From Acanthosoma haemorrhoidale (Eukaryota; Arthropoda; Insecta; Hemiptera; Acanthosomatidae), in NCBI GenBank assembly GCA_930367205.1, contig OV884015.1, forward strand, positions 35,641,288 to 35,705,287: 64,000 nt of DNA. The letters are read 5' to 3'. Positions 14,079-25,444 of this stretch are shown in pieces; within the stretch, counting starts at the first letter, position 1, and each line of letters opens with the position of its first letter. Below the pieces are notes generated by a model that was not told the DNA's origin, searched no databases, and saw nothing but the letters and a program-made list of their open reading frames with translations. A program made the position numbers and the translations under genes.

Positions 14079-14504
14079 CTAGCGATGCTCCCATCTCTGT
14101 AACCCGTCCAAATAGTACTCGGCGTTTTTCTCTGCAAAATAATCGTTCACGAAGGTGATTGCCTCTTCATTTGACGAAAATCTCTGTCCTCCGAGCGCAA
14201 TTTTTAGATGAGGGAACAAAAAGAAGTCGCTTCGGGCTAGATCTGGTGAGTGAAGGCGGATGGTCAAGCAGTTCAAACCGTAATTCATGGATTTTCGCCA
14301 TGGCAACCGCTGAGGTGTGAGACGGTGCGTTGTCTCAACAATCGTGAAACAGGATTTTCTTTTTCTGCAAATGTGGCCGTTTTTCCGTTCTGCCTTCAGC
14401 TTGTCAAGTAATGATGCGTAATATGCTCCTGTAATGGTTATTCCTTTTTGAAGATAATCGATTAAAATAACTCCATGACTATCCCAAAAAACAGTCGCCA
14501 TCAC
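14079..14504 (-). pseudogene. mariner transposase, C-terminal part (broken)
   Basis: About 141 codons on the minus strand cover the second half of the catalytic domain. VFWDSHGVILIDYLQKG contains the middle aspartate. A frame-disturbed stretch follows where the HDNAP-type motif should be (reads ETTHRLTPQR). Then comes SPDLARSDFFLFPHLK with the third acidic residue of the DD34D triad, and the usual C-terminal tail. One or more indels disrupt the centre. It overlaps the N-terminal relic by four bases because of the deletion between them. Confidence 0.88.
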
Positions 14505-14779
14505 TTTCCCAGCCGAAAAAACAGTTTTTGCTTTTTTTGGAGCCGATTCCCTTTTTGCAGTCCACTGTTTGGACGTGGATGATTTTTCGGACGTCCCGAA
14601 CGTTCATCGTCTCCCAAGCTCTTACGACCACGTTTAAATTCAGCTGCCCAAAATTTCACTGTGGTAAATGATGGTGCAGAGTCCCCATACACAGAATCCA
14701 ACTCATCTTTGATTTGCGTAGGCGTATTGCCTTTCAGAAACAAATATTTAATGACAGCTCAATACTCGATTTTGTCCAT
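14501..14779 (-). pseudogene. mariner transposase, N-terminal part (broken)
   Basis: The original start is probably the ATG at 14,779. Six codons on, an in-frame TGA (14,761-14,759) replaces what is likely an arginine codon, a single C to T change. After it the frame continues with FLKGNTPTQIKDELDSVYGD and VKFWAAEFKRGRKSLGDDER, the paired helix-turn-helix DNA-binding region and linker of mariner transposases, ending SGRPK. Beyond this it runs into out-of-frame sequence (a basic, glutamine-rich tail), marking the internal deletion. The first catalytic aspartate region is absent. It cannot encode active transposase. Confidence 0.88.
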
Positions 14780-15410
14780 TTTCATAAAAACACTCACATC
14801 GACTCACTCAAACGACTGTTACACAACAACTGCGCGTCCAAAATGGCTGAAACTTTGGTGAGTAACTGTCAACAGATGAACAACGAAATTGAAAACTGCT
14901 ACTATCTTCATGTTGAGGTCGGAAACGTTTCAGACCACCCTCGTATACCTTTACTCTTTATACTATTATATTATACCTTTATTGCAATATTAGCACCATT
15001 CATTGAAAACCTATAAGTTCGCCTTTGAATGGTACCTAAAGTGTGCTTTGAACAGATCATGTAGTTTTAAAAAGGCAATTTTCATAACCTTATTTATAAT
15101 TTTTCTTTGTTAAGAACGAGTTCATTGCTTCTTTACTAGACATTATAAATGGATCTTTAACTTTACGACTTTGTTGATTTCTGAGAATTCAAGGGCTTAA
15201 TCCAGGTCATAAAACGTACGATCCTCCGCCCCTTGCATCATTTGTATAACATTGATCTTGCTCACTCCGACCAAGCGTGGGTTTGATGTCCCAAAACAAT
15301 CGTAAATGCTAACCTTGTTATCCGATATAGGCCTATGTGGGTCTTGTTTGGTCTAGGGTAGGTTTCGTAATAGAGAAGAACCGGTTTTAGTTTCTTCTTC
15401 TTCTCCTTCA

Positions 15411-15686
15411 ATGTTTTGTCTTCAAAAAAAATCCAGAAAGATTTCTGTGGGCGTCAAAAACATCTGTCCGAAAACATGCCGTCTTAATCTTAAAGGGAAC
15501 ACTGCGCGACCCAAAGAGTGTGTTTTTTGGTCAGAATTGCGAAATTCGTTGCGATCTCAAGAAGACATGCTCGTTGGGATCTGTACCTACTTTTTACCCG
15601 GTCAGTTAGCTAACAGGCAACAATTACCTCTGACCTTGCCTGCCCGAACGGATGCCTTAAGAGCAGTTGAAGCAGATCTAGTATAA
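15411..15686 (+). CDS. Hypothetical ORF, 91 codons
   Basis: A GC-richer patch carries a frame reading NICPKTCRLNLKGNTARPKE, then LRNSLRSQEDMLVGI and PARTDALRAVEADLV. It looks like old coding sequence, possibly of a mobile element. I recognise no family, and no splice or promoter signals were found. Confidence 0.2.
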   Translation: MFCLQKKSRKISVGVKNICPKTCRLNLKGNTARPKECVFWSELRNSLRSQEDMLVGICTYFLPGQLANRQQLPLTLPARTDALRAVEADLV

Positions 15687-16400
15687 AAGCGGGAAATAAC
15701 CTATCTAATCAAGTTTTTATATTTGTCAAGTTTGCATCTGCATGTAATTTTCTAAGCAGAGTTAAGTATGTAATGATAATAATATACTTGGATTTAAATC
15801 CAATGTCAAATGTACCGCTATACCGTATTTTAGAATTTGGGTTTTGACAAATACATTCTCATCTTCAGGTATTTCTTCCGTGATTTTTTATTCAGCGACG
15901 AATCGGCGTTATTTTAGTATTATGGTATTGATTGGAAGATGTAACTTTAATAGGTCAGTGTATGAAAAAATATATTTTGTGGAGGCTGTAAAATGTTTTT
16001 ACACACAAATTCATTGGGTGAGGTTTCTAGACTTTACATACGAAGGAATTATTATTATTATTGAAACTTTTGAATAAATTATTACATATCTAACCAATTT
16101 TACACTATACCAACTTATATCCTTGTTATGCTCGTATCATTCATCATATTAGATTTTAATTAAAATTGGACAAAAATTAAAACTAGTGCAATTTTATTTT
16201 GGTGCCACTTAATCTATTGTTTACCAGGAATGCAATCATTGCTTTAGAAGTAAGTTGTATGCAGGAAAAATTGCTATCATACCACGATTTCTTTCATTTA
16301 ATGCTGGTATTTGTCCTATATGTTTTTTTATTGTTTATGACGTTTCCACGACTTCTTTATCTGTAGAATTGAGATCCTCACGTCCAATATCGCACTGAAC

Positions 16401-16750
16401 TTAAAGCACTGCAACGATTGTACTAAATCTAATTCGATTGCCAGGCCGATTCAAATCGATTCCCGCGTCTAATTTCTTGACTCCGTTTTTTTTACTGGAT
16501 TCCCCCCTCGTGAGCTCTGCGGTCACTTGGTACGTTGGGAAGATGAGAATCAATTTGCGATTGGTTCTTTGAATCATCCCGTCGGTCGCTTCTGAGGCTG
16601 GGAATTGCATATCTGCAACTGAGTCAAATGATCGATACAATAGAGTTGTGTCAAGGGCAACGAAGAAGTACAGAAAAATAGATAGGATTCTTGAAAGAAT
16701 AATGCTTCCATCTAACGCCACATGCGTTGTCGAGTGCCAATCACCCGGTT
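16401..16750 (-). CDS. Candidate 3'-terminal coding exon, unrecognised protein
   Basis: On the minus strand a good acceptor (TTCTATTTGTAAATGCAG) ends at 16,751. The following frame stays open for about 115 codons from PGDWHSTTHVALDG to a TAA at 16,401, including one hydrophobic segment (about ILSIFLYFFVALDTTLL). An AATAAA polyadenylation signal lies about 70 bases downstream (16,327-16,332). If exon 1 at 19.28 kb ends in phase 1, this exon supplies the two bases needed to complete the codon, giving a protein of about 158 residues. I recognise no domain, and the fit could be chance (one in three for phase). It could also be an internal relic of an older gene. The intron would be about 2.5 kb and would contain the 18.2 kb promoter copy. 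Confidence 0.3.
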
Positions 16751-16754
16751 CTGC

Positions 16755-18170
16755 ATTTACAAATAGAACAATAAAAAATAAATAGTAATTTTAGTGGATT
16801 TTCAACAAGGGTTTGACTTTATAAGGCATTCAGAACTTCCGCACATAAAATCCAAGATGGAAAGCCACCAAATATATAAAGACGATTGTATTTCATTTTA
16901 TACAAGTTATGCAACACAGCAGAAAACTACAACTACTGTTGCCATTTAGAAGGATTTAGGAGGAAAACTCAATTGGCTCATAATTGGATAAAAATAAGTC
17001 TAATTCTTGATAATTAAAGTAAAATTATCGATTACAGTTCATCCATTTGTCTTTATTTTAACCGTTTCTAATGCCTAAGGTAATTGTACTTTTTAAAAAA
17101 TTTATCAGAAAATGAATGACCAAAACGGTATTCATTCTTAGAATTTGTTCATTTTGTTTATGAACCCTCGGTTTATGTGACCCGTTGAACCGCTCAATCC
17201 ACCCCTCTGTGAAGAGATCAAAGCCGGTAGGATTCGTTTAACGCTTCACCAACCATCTTCTTCCCGTGCTTAGGGCCCGATACATCCGTGGTCTTTTAAG
17301 GGTTTCTCAATCACAATCTGTGAAAATCACGACTGTAGCGTAGAATACCGCAGCCTTTGGGGTGAGGTGAAAACATGACTCAGGAACGATATTTTCTTTT
17401 AGGGAAGAAGAGGTTTCCGTCTTTCTGCAGTCATAAAGACCGAAGCCTTCAGGAAATATTTCTGGTCGAACGACTAAGTCAAGCAAGAATATACTCGGCC
17501 ATGGATGTCACTAAAACAGAGTGTTAAAGCAATGAAGTGGTGTCATAACTTTCTCCTTATCAACCTATATATATTATTATAGGATCATCAATGTGACCCA
17601 TTGAGCTATTTTTATAACGTTAGGACTGAAGCAAATGATAGCACACATTAGACATTTTCGCTGAAAAAAAAAATAATCTTAAAAATTAGTGACACGGGCT
17701 CGATTTTTTCGAATTTTCGATTTTCATAATTTCTTTTGTTTCGAAGTGTTGTAGAGTACACCATTAAAATTTCTAAACAATTGCATATTTTTTTTATGAC
17801 CACTATTGCAGAGCCATCAATCCAACCCACTCTATTCCAACAATGGACGATTTTGGCATAAAGCGAAAAAGTAACTATTAAACAATAGCCCCCCGATGGC
17901 AACTCCTGTGGCACTTGAGTTAACCGGTGGTTAATTATTTTGGATACGTGAAGGAATGAAACGACCGGTGGAAATGCCTAAGACCTAGCGGGATCTAGAA
18001 GGTCTCTCTTGCTCAGGTCCTACAGCCGAAATAACGAATAAAAAAAATTAATTAACAATGAACCCCGCCCTCTGTATTTCAGCCCCATCTCTGTCGACGA
18101 CTGACCTGGGGCTCATTCCTTAACTTCTCGCCGTCCATTTTTAACCTTCTATATAAAGTCTTGTCTGCAA
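16755..18170. other. Non-coding or unclassified
   Basis: It would be intron in the 19.4 to 16.4 kb gene model. A GC-richer patch at 17.16-17.55 kb shows no intact frame. Confidence 0.4.
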
Positions 18171-18171
18171 C

Positions 18172-18248
18172 ACTCATCCCTATAATCCTCCTCGGAGACT
18201 GAAACGGCAGTGGCCCCGTGACCTGCTATAAACGCGTGACAGTGGGAG
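18172..18248 (+). repeat. Truncated copy of the TATA promoter module
   Basis: About 75 bases match the promoter at 43.82-43.89 kb closely, including CCTATAATCCTCCTCGGAGAC, CAGTGGCC, CTATAAAC and CGTGACAGTGGGAG. The copy stops abruptly in a (TA)n microsatellite at 18,249-18,271, and no signal-peptide exon follows. It is a broken promoter copy. Confidence 0.6.
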
Positions 18249-19107
18249 TATATATATATATATATATATAAACTCTTTAATCTAAACTGTGCAATTATTA
18301 TGGGTTGGTTTTATTAATGAAGTTTTTTAAACTATTCACTGTAGTAACATCGTGAATCGTAGGTCATACATACAGACGGTCAGACATTGCTTCGAACCTC
18401 ACTGAGAGTATTAGTTTCTCCTTTCGGGCTTGGTAATTAATGAGGCTAAAGCTATTAATTTTCATAATACACTTTATATCTCAGCCATTATATATGTATT
18501 CTGTCGCCCAAATGAGATGGTTCAGCCTCGCTTGTAAATTGCACAGGAGAAAAGACACCCTTCTCCCGATTGAGTGAGGAGAGTGCAGCGGAAGAATTGC
18601 TGGACCTGAACCGAAACGGCTCTGCAGGCAGTAGGCAGGGTTAATATCTGTAATAGGGGGGCATTGACTTGATGTAACGGTCTAACATTTATTGCATGCC
18701 CTCCACCGGTATATTCTATTAGGCAGCTCTTCTATTTGCTCTAGGCTGCAGTCAGAGTTATAGGTATAACTTGTGACTGGGCACTGTAATCAATGGTTCT
18801 TTCTTTTCTATCACTGTGGCAGTTCAAACTTTTGGTTTATATATATGGTTTACTGATTTTAGTTTAATACTGATGGATACTAAAAACAGTTACTTATCAA
18901 CCGTGGATTAGTTATCTGTATAATATTCAACAAACAATCTATAATAGTACGGAAATCTGTACCTTTGGAGTTACTAGTACAAAATTACACCCCTGGCTGG
19001 CGGTGCAAAGTCCAACTTGGTGAACTGTCCGACCCTGCAAACCAGCTATTTGACTACTTCTTCACTAAATATCAGATATTAGAGTTATTTGTGATTTGAA
19101 GCTATTA

Positions 19108-19240
19108 TTTTTTTTTTTCAAAACTTTATTGTAATAAAATTACAATCTGCGTTATTGGGCAATAAGTAATTGTGATAAATATTCTCATTCATACCACATT
19201 TACAACTTTCACGTACTCACTCATTCATGCAGTATTTACG
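19108..19240 (-). repeat. Dispersed 3'-end-like repeat, copy 2, with AATAAA and A-tail
   Basis: On the minus strand this block ends GCAGATTGTAATTTTATTAC, then AATAAA (19,125-19,130) and, a few bases on, a run of eleven A (T on the plus strand, 19,108-19,118). That is the structure of a retroposed RNA 3' end. Two other copies lie at 2.23 and 28.80 kb in the same orientation. It lies directly downstream of the signal-peptide exon at 19.3 kb and would sit inside that gene's intron or, if unspliced, serve as its 3' UTR. Confidence 0.65.
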
Positions 19241-19278
19241 AACAGCCCAGAGACCTCCCCAATCCACATGGTTGTCAC

Positions 19279-19405
19279 CTCCCTCGCATGCGTAAGAGGA
19301 AGTGGAGTCTTGAGAAGTCCCCCACCCTCCTCCGGTAGCCGCGTCACCGGAAATGAGCCAGTGGAGGCTGACCAAAAGCGCGAGAGCCATGGACGCTCGG
19401 GACAT
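19279..19405 (-). CDS. Candidate signal-peptide first exon of a small secreted protein
   Basis: On the minus strand an ATG at 19,405 begins MSRASMALALLVSLHWLISGDAA, which has the n-region, hydrophobic core and small residues of a signal peptide. It is followed by a Gly-rich stretch and SSYACEG. A splice donor (GAG-GTGACA) could end the exon at 19,279 in phase 1. Unspliced, the frame runs on to a stop at 19,217. A TATA box lies about 45 bases upstream of the ATG. The residues YACEG recall the start of SUEL/galactose-binding lectin domains (as in latrophilins), but five residues are too few to assign a family. The promoter plus exon is repeated in damaged form at 43.83-44.05 kb, so it belongs to a gene family or a duplicated module. 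Confidence 0.42.
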
Positions 19406-19440
19406 GATTGGAGAAACTGGCCATTGGCAGGACTTCCACT

Positions 19441-19492
19441 GTCACGTTTTTATAGCAGGTTACGAGGCCACTGGCGCTTCTGTCTCCGAGAT
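19441..19492 (-). promoter_or_regulatory. TATA-box promoter of the signal-peptide exon
   Basis: Read on the minus strand this contains CTGCTATAAAAACGTGACAG about 45 bases before the ATG at 19,405, so the 5' UTR would be very short. The same block (TCGGAGAC, then GCAGTGGCC, then TATAAA and CGTGACAGTGG) is present at 18.18-18.25 kb and 43.83-43.89 kb. Confidence 0.45.
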
Positions 19493-19729
19493 GAAAATAT
19501 ATTTAAACTAATAATGGTAAATACGAGTGATAAAAGATGTTTTCAAGTTGTAAGATATTTTTCGAAAAACTCCTTTGTGACCCTCTTGGCTCTTGTCGAT
19601 GTCCTGATATTACGCAGGTTACCAGTGTCCAACAGTTCCACCGTAAACACTGTGGTTTCCTACTACTTTTTATCCATTTTCATTCCTATGCGTAATAATA
19701 TCATTACTGACAATTTTAGGCAATAGTTC

Positions 19730-22390
19730 CATGTGCTTTAACCGTTTATTCATTAATATGAGAAATACCACACACAATTATAATGTCTAATTAATGAAAC
19801 TAATTGACCATTATATATTTTACCTACTCGTAAAGTATTAAGACTCGTATTTTACCTGAATATGGAGCATGGGCACCTATCAGTTTTAGGGAATTTGTTG
19901 CTTATACCTAACAGTGAGTTCGACTATCGTCTAGGGATCAATGCGAATATGTCCACTACGAAATAAACTTGTTCCTAAGACGAGAATCGAAATAATGCCG
20001 CTCCGACTAAGGAGTACTTACGCTCCAAGCTCCTTCATAACTGTGTACTTTATTTGATTATTTTTATTCAACTTGGTGATATATATGTACTAAACTAATT
20101 TGTGCTTTTGTTCTTTATGTTTTAGGTAAGAAACACTTGTTAGTGGATGTCGACTTTAAGATAACAATGGCGTTGAATGTTTCGCAAAGGTAGGCTTGAT
20201 CAAATATTTGCACGGTAAAGCCAAAATACAATCTCGAAGTGTAGCGTATTCCATTTATTTATTTTATTCACCTGCTTAAATAGATCATTATGAATTATCA
20301 CTATATCTTTTTTTTTTTTTCATATTAATGTTGCGTGGTTTAAAAAAAACACAAGCTCTTACGGTTGTCTTATTTGAAATAAAAGAGGCATGAGAATCAA
20401 AACCATCACCATAAAATACGATTAACTTTCATTAATTAATTAGTTGGCATTAGTTGTTTAAAAAATGTTGACTAGGCATAATATTAAAGATATGGACGTC
20501 CTGGCGAAAAACGTGTTTAATGGTTTTTCGTTGTAATCAAAATGCTAAAATAAACACATCTCCGTGAAATCGTAAAAAAAGTCATTAAAACTTTTGTCAG
20601 TTTCATGTAGAGGGATGATGTTAAGCTTCCATGCTATACTACTGGAATATTTAATAACAATTTAATTTAGTTACAGGTTGAATTATAAACTAAATTGTGA
20701 GTAAAGTTTTCTTATCTTTCTATCTCTAGTTATACTTGATGCAAAAGTAATGAGCCAAATTAATAATCAATTACTTGGAATTTATAAATGAATATTCTCC
20801 TCTATCATATTGATAGGTTATAATATTAAACAACGCTATGTCGTGATTATTATTATAATCTGTCAGGGCCTAAGTGGTCCTTATTATTACAAAAAGTATT
20901 TAAAACTCAATGATATCGTTTTCGAATCCTTCATTTGGGGGGTGAGTCACAATTGACTTTATTTATTCTGATATTGTAAAATGTACCAGCTGATAGTTTT
21001 GTATTAATTATTCTGATAATTGTTTACATTTTCATATTATAGATAATTGTAGCTCTAATTCCATATACATCCCTCATTAATTCATTTGACATTATCAGCA
21101 TTTTTGTTGTTGTTTTTTTATACTTTTTTCATTAAATGTGTTCATATAACAAATGAGAAACGTCCATCTACATCAACCTGTTGCCGTAAGTAAATGTGCA
21201 GCTTTCATTTAATTCTTTTGTTGTCATTAGAGAACTTTCTAAAGTCTAGTGTTGTCATTGTTTATAACTGCTGTTATTCAGGAACAGCAGCAACAATCAG
21301 TTTTTTTATTCTTCAATACAAGTAACCTTTAAATTTTGGCTATTGTTAGCTTATTTGAATTATTCATACCAACTTGATTTGTGCATTGGCGTACCAATTT
21401 TTTTCACTTTGTGTGTTAAGTAAATAATTTCTAATATCTTCGATAAATGCTACCTGCAAGCGTTATTGGTCATAAAATTTTCTGTTGGCTTTTAACTTTC
21501 GCGTGGAACCTGATAAGCTATCTTGGACGTGTTTCTTCTAGTTTTATGGCCTTGAAACTGGCCTTTTATAGTCAAATGAACACATGGCCCATAGGTTATT
21601 TATCATCGATCGTTTTCTCATTAAAGTTTTTATATGTTATGCTTCGATGGAGATTTTACGTCATTTGTCAGATAATTTTTACAATAAACCATAGTATTAT
21701 GAGATTTTGAATGAAAAATGAAGACATTAAATGAATAATGAACTTTTTTTTCTTTTTCACAATATTTTTTTTTTGTATCTTGAACGGTTTAAGGAAAAAT
21801 GCATAAAAAGGAATAAACAGAAACTACATAATTTAATTCAGACTTAGTGATGTGGCTTACTTACCACTGGGTCAAAAGAGTGTTGGAACCTATGCCTAAC
21901 AAACCAAAACTTGATCTAGGTTCGCTCGATGTCCGCCTGTTGCCATCTAAAGAGGATGGGGGAGACACGAGGAAATTTACATGTCTTCGGTGAATGAAGT
22001 CATCTACTGTAGGCAACTCAACTACCACGTGCTCCTCAACATTCTTCCAATTCTGGGATAAACTAGGTCAGACGGCATTCTGAAGAATCCTATTGTGACA
22101 CTTGATATTGACTCGGAGACATTGGCATATGCCGGTGGAGCCTTCTACGAGGCCTTTAAAAGTAACGAAATCGGGCCTTAAGAAATTATATGAACTTTTT
22201 TTTCTACATGATGTGTATCGAAAACAAATTTCAAAGATTTATTCGGTAAACCTTTTTTTTTTAGACATAACCAGCTTGGATTAGCAGTTAAAATAATTAC
22301 CAAATCATGTAAATTCAATAAGTAGTTCCATGTGAATTTTTAAGAGAAAAAAACGGTTTAGACCTACGTAGCAGAATCTCATCTTGAGCT
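19730..22390. other. Mostly AT-rich; no gene seen
   Basis: A weak member of the AT-rich repeat lies at 20.43-20.52 kb. A GC-richer patch at 21.84-22.17 kb has no intact frame and is probably a transposon relic. Confidence 0.45.
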
Positions 22391-22391
22391 T

Positions 22392-22640
22392 GAGAATGTG
22401 GGATGCAGGCAACCCAGATGAAGTTTCTCAGAAAAGTATTAGGGAAAACAAGATCGGGGAGAATGAGGAAGGAACGCCACAGTGACAGGGGATGTTAATT
22501 CAGGAATCACTCATACAGGAATACAGGAATTTAATAAATACCAAAGAACTTAAATGATTCAATCACGCCCATAGAGTGCCATTGAGCACGTTCCCGAACT
22601 AATGGAATTCAAGACTGAAGGCCCAGGAGACAGTTGTTTT
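22392..22640 (+). pseudogene. LINE ORF2 C-terminal fragment
   Basis: Plus-strand frames read MQATQMKFLRKVLGKTR and RMRKER, then after a shift IQEFNKYQRT, WFNHAHRVP and EFKTEGP. The order (A-x-EMKFLR-V-G, R-R-NE, I-x-EY, W-x-GH-x-RM) is the conserved tail downstream of reverse transcriptase in RTE/jockey-like LINEs. Only the tail survives, with frameshifts. It is in the opposite orientation to, and of a different type from, the LINE at 23.8-24.9 kb. Confidence 0.6.
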
Positions 22641-23818
22641 GCTTGTATTAGTTGTATGTATTACTGCACCCTTCCATGATCTATATATATGACAACAGTA
22701 TACGTTACAACAGTATGGTTAACATGACCGCCTAAGATCCGATATTTTCGACGTTGAAAAGACTGTTTTCATGGTAGAAAGAGCGGTGATAGAAAGGAGC
22801 CTGTGGATGACGGGCTGTAGCCTAGGCCCTGGCTAAAACGAGACCATTATAAGATTCTCCACGGACTTCCAGTCCCGTAGGGTCTTGTCCGTTGCCTACA
22901 GCCTCAATGGGATTAGCATGAGGGTCAAGAGCTATTAACAATATATCTAACGGACCACCTCTTCTGTCTTCCTCTAGCCTCTATGAATTTATCACCTGGA
23001 CACTTAAGCATCTTACGGTCTTCTCGAAGTAAACAGTTGAGTAATATATTACGATCAAGAAAATTTTGTTTGGTTTCCGCATGGCTCTCTTCATATTGGT
23101 TTTACAGGTTCCTCCTTAAAATTGTTTCGAATGAGGTCAAGCTATTCTCAATAAATTACAAAAAATGATTGATAAGTGCATCTTCAATTATTACATTAAT
23201 AACTTTATTAGGCTGGGACTATTACCCCTTCTAACATTTTATTATTATTATTATATTTACATTTTATTAATTTAACATAAAGGGGATTCTTTGACATTAT
23301 CAGCCCCAATAAAATTTAGAATGGGCAGAGAAATTCAATGTATAAAAAAAATGAAATAAATCAAAAAAATATATACACGATGTGACGTAAATGATGTCTT
23401 ACAGTTCTAGACTAAATTCCAAACAGGGAAGGAGGAAATTAAATTTTGTGTTTTTTTAAGGTTGTCAGTTTTTTGTTGAATAGAGAGTGATAACTAAAAA
23501 ACTATTCAAGTTAGGTAATTTGCATTTTCAGCATCGTAAACTAGAAAATTTTCTCCAAAACCAAGTTCAATTTGTAATTGTAAAAACCATTTTAAGGGGG
23601 CTTCCAAGCTGGTAAATTACGCAAAATTCTGTGTTTCGTAAAATCCTTGATTATTCACAATCTCCTACTAGACTAATGATTTCCACTTGTAGAAAAACGC
23701 ACTTGTTTATAAGCTTTATGCTGCATGTTAATTAAGTTAGCAGAGATTCGCCTCCAGTTTTGTAAAACAATTATTAATAAAATGTGGTCTAGTTTGCGAT
23801 GCTGCATTTGGGAATCAC

Positions 23819-24900
23819 CTAACTTAAACAGTGAATGAGGGGGGACAGATCACGGAAGGTTTCAGTAATGACTAAAAAATGATTTGTGAGAAGGGTGGGT
23901 CTAGTATTGTGGGAATTGATTGCTGATTTGAGTTGGGAGGAAGTCGTGAACGTAAGAGGGGTTTTTAGGTATGGTATTATTGAAAAGGAAATATTGGCGG
24001 AAGAGTGGAGCCGACCTAACTCTGAGTAAATGCGACAGTCTCTGGGAATCCCGAGTATACATCTTAGAAAACAATTCATCAGTCGCTTTAACCGAGCTTT
24101 GACAACCATATACCAGACAGCCGTAGTCAACTTGGGGGAAGACAAGAGAGGGGAAAAGGATCAATGATGATTGCCTTGTATCATCTCCGCCTTCAACCGA
24201 AGATTATGGAGGTCCATTTTCCAAGATTATTAAAGCCCAGACTTCGATTTGGTCCAGGTATTCCTGAATCAATAGGGAGGTGGATTGGACTTGAGGAGGG
24301 AAGGATAGGTAAATTTAGGTATCGTCGGCATGAAAGGGGACACAAAAGTAAAACAGAAAAGTAATGGAGTTCATCTCTTTCACTCTGAGCTATTACGGAA
24401 GACATTAAAAGGGGTTGGGGTGGAGATTGATCAGGGGGGAGTACTACCTGGGGGTGATTAGAGATGAATGATTTAAACCAATTGTCGGCACTATATGAAA
24501 ACTTATTTATATTAGTTACTTATAGATGCTTACTTATATTACTTAATAACTAATAGATAACTTAATAACTTAATAGATACTAGTTTCGAAATACGAAGGA
24601 TGAAGTGATCAAGGAAAGGAGGATGTGTTCTAAAAGTGGTGTTCTTTGTGAGGCCTCTGGGAGGAAAAGAGGATTGGAAGATTCGGGATCTGAGGCTTTC
24701 GTCGAAAAAAATACAGACGCCACCACCGATTCGTTAGTACCGATCGTGGGGGAGAAGGGAATAGTTAGATAGATAGATACAGAAAATGAGGGGATATATG
24801 GTTTATGCCAGGTTTCGGAGACTCCTATTATATGATGAAAGTTGTCAAGGAATAATTGAAGGAATTCACTCGTTATGAGCAGGAAGGGATTATCTGACAT
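23819..24900 (-). pseudogene. Non-LTR retrotransposon ORF2 remnant (CR1/jockey-like)
   Basis: On the minus strand the 24,900-24,580 part reads FHHIIGVSETWHKPYIPSF and later EASQRTPLLEHILLSLITSSF, the start of an apurinic-type endonuclease domain. The part at 24,160-23,850 reads LVFPQVDYGCLVYG, then LMNCFLRCILGIPRDCRIYSELG and YVHDFL, the conserved C-terminal region after the reverse transcriptase of CR1/jockey-like LINEs. The central RT with the YADD box is missing or unreadable; 24,405-24,193 may hold a scrambled piece just after it. Multiple frameshifts show long decay. A likely ORF1 relic lies upstream at 25.45-25.98 kb. Confidence 0.8.
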
Positions 24901-25235
24901 GTTGTTAGAATACTAATCACGAGGAAAGGAGAGGACGAAAACATAGAGATATGACGAGACCTGAATATGAGTAGGCCAATTATATAGAGTGCCTCGGTTG
25001 GATGTAGTATGAAACAATTAAACAAAAACAGAATACAAGATATTCTAAAATAAAAGTAAATAAGAACAAAAAACTATAAACTAGAATAAAAAAATGAAAC
25101 GTTCGGAGATAAAGGTGATAAGGGTGGTAAAAGGAAAGGAGAATGAGAGGTCAGTTAGAGAAGGGGGTTCATCTTCGATGTAACGGGTGACTGGATGTCA
25201 CGCGAAGACGTCAAGGTCTTCCGCTTTATTTATGC

Positions 25236-25435
25236 CGGGTCCCCAAGGGGTGTGAATCACGAAAGTGAGGCACGCCAGTAGCTTGGATTCGTACCCACTC
25301 AACAATAGAAAGAGTCGTGAACCGTTCTAATATTTAGCATTTCAACCATATTATGAAGACAAAATTAATTTCCTTATTCCGTATTAAGAGTTTCAATATT
25401 ACTCACTTTCGTGATTCACGCCCCTTGGGAACCCG
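25236..25435. mobile_element. 200-bp MITE-like element with 34-bp inverted repeats
   Basis: Ends read CGGGTCCCCAAGGGGTGTGA then ATCACGAAAGTGAG on the left, and the inverse on the right with two mismatches over 34 bases. The interior has no coding potential. It sits between the presumed ORF1 and ORF2 parts of the 23.8-26.0 kb LINE, so it may have inserted into that LINE. No clean target duplication is visible (TTTATG occurs near both ends but out of register), so the superfamily is not assigned. Confidence 0.65.
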
Positions 25436-25444
25436 TCTTTATGA

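Larger units (their letters stand above)
13972..14943 (-). mobile_element. mariner-type DNA transposon, internally deleted
   Basis: A 972-base element is bounded by 28-base terminal inverted repeats starting CGAGGGTGGTCTGAAA, with one mismatch between the two ends, and flanked by TA on both sides (13,970-13,971 and 14,944-14,945), the usual mariner target duplication. It is shorter than the usual 1.3 kb because the middle of the transposase gene is missing. The transposase reads on the minus strand. Near-identical ends suggest it is relatively recent or was mobilised in trans as a non-autonomous copy. Flanking DNA is AT-rich and ordinary. Confidence 0.93.

Noticed and set aside
14661..15016. 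Plus-strand frames across the mariner right end
   Set aside because: Antisense to the transposase and the inverted repeat.
18380..18420. Box B-like GAGGTTCGAAGC on the minus strand
   Set aside because: No box A at the right distance and no cloverleaf.
19172..19726. 184-codon plus-strand open frame
   Set aside because: It overlaps the minus-strand promoter and signal-peptide exon and a dispersed repeat, and has no recognisable product; it is a shadow frame.
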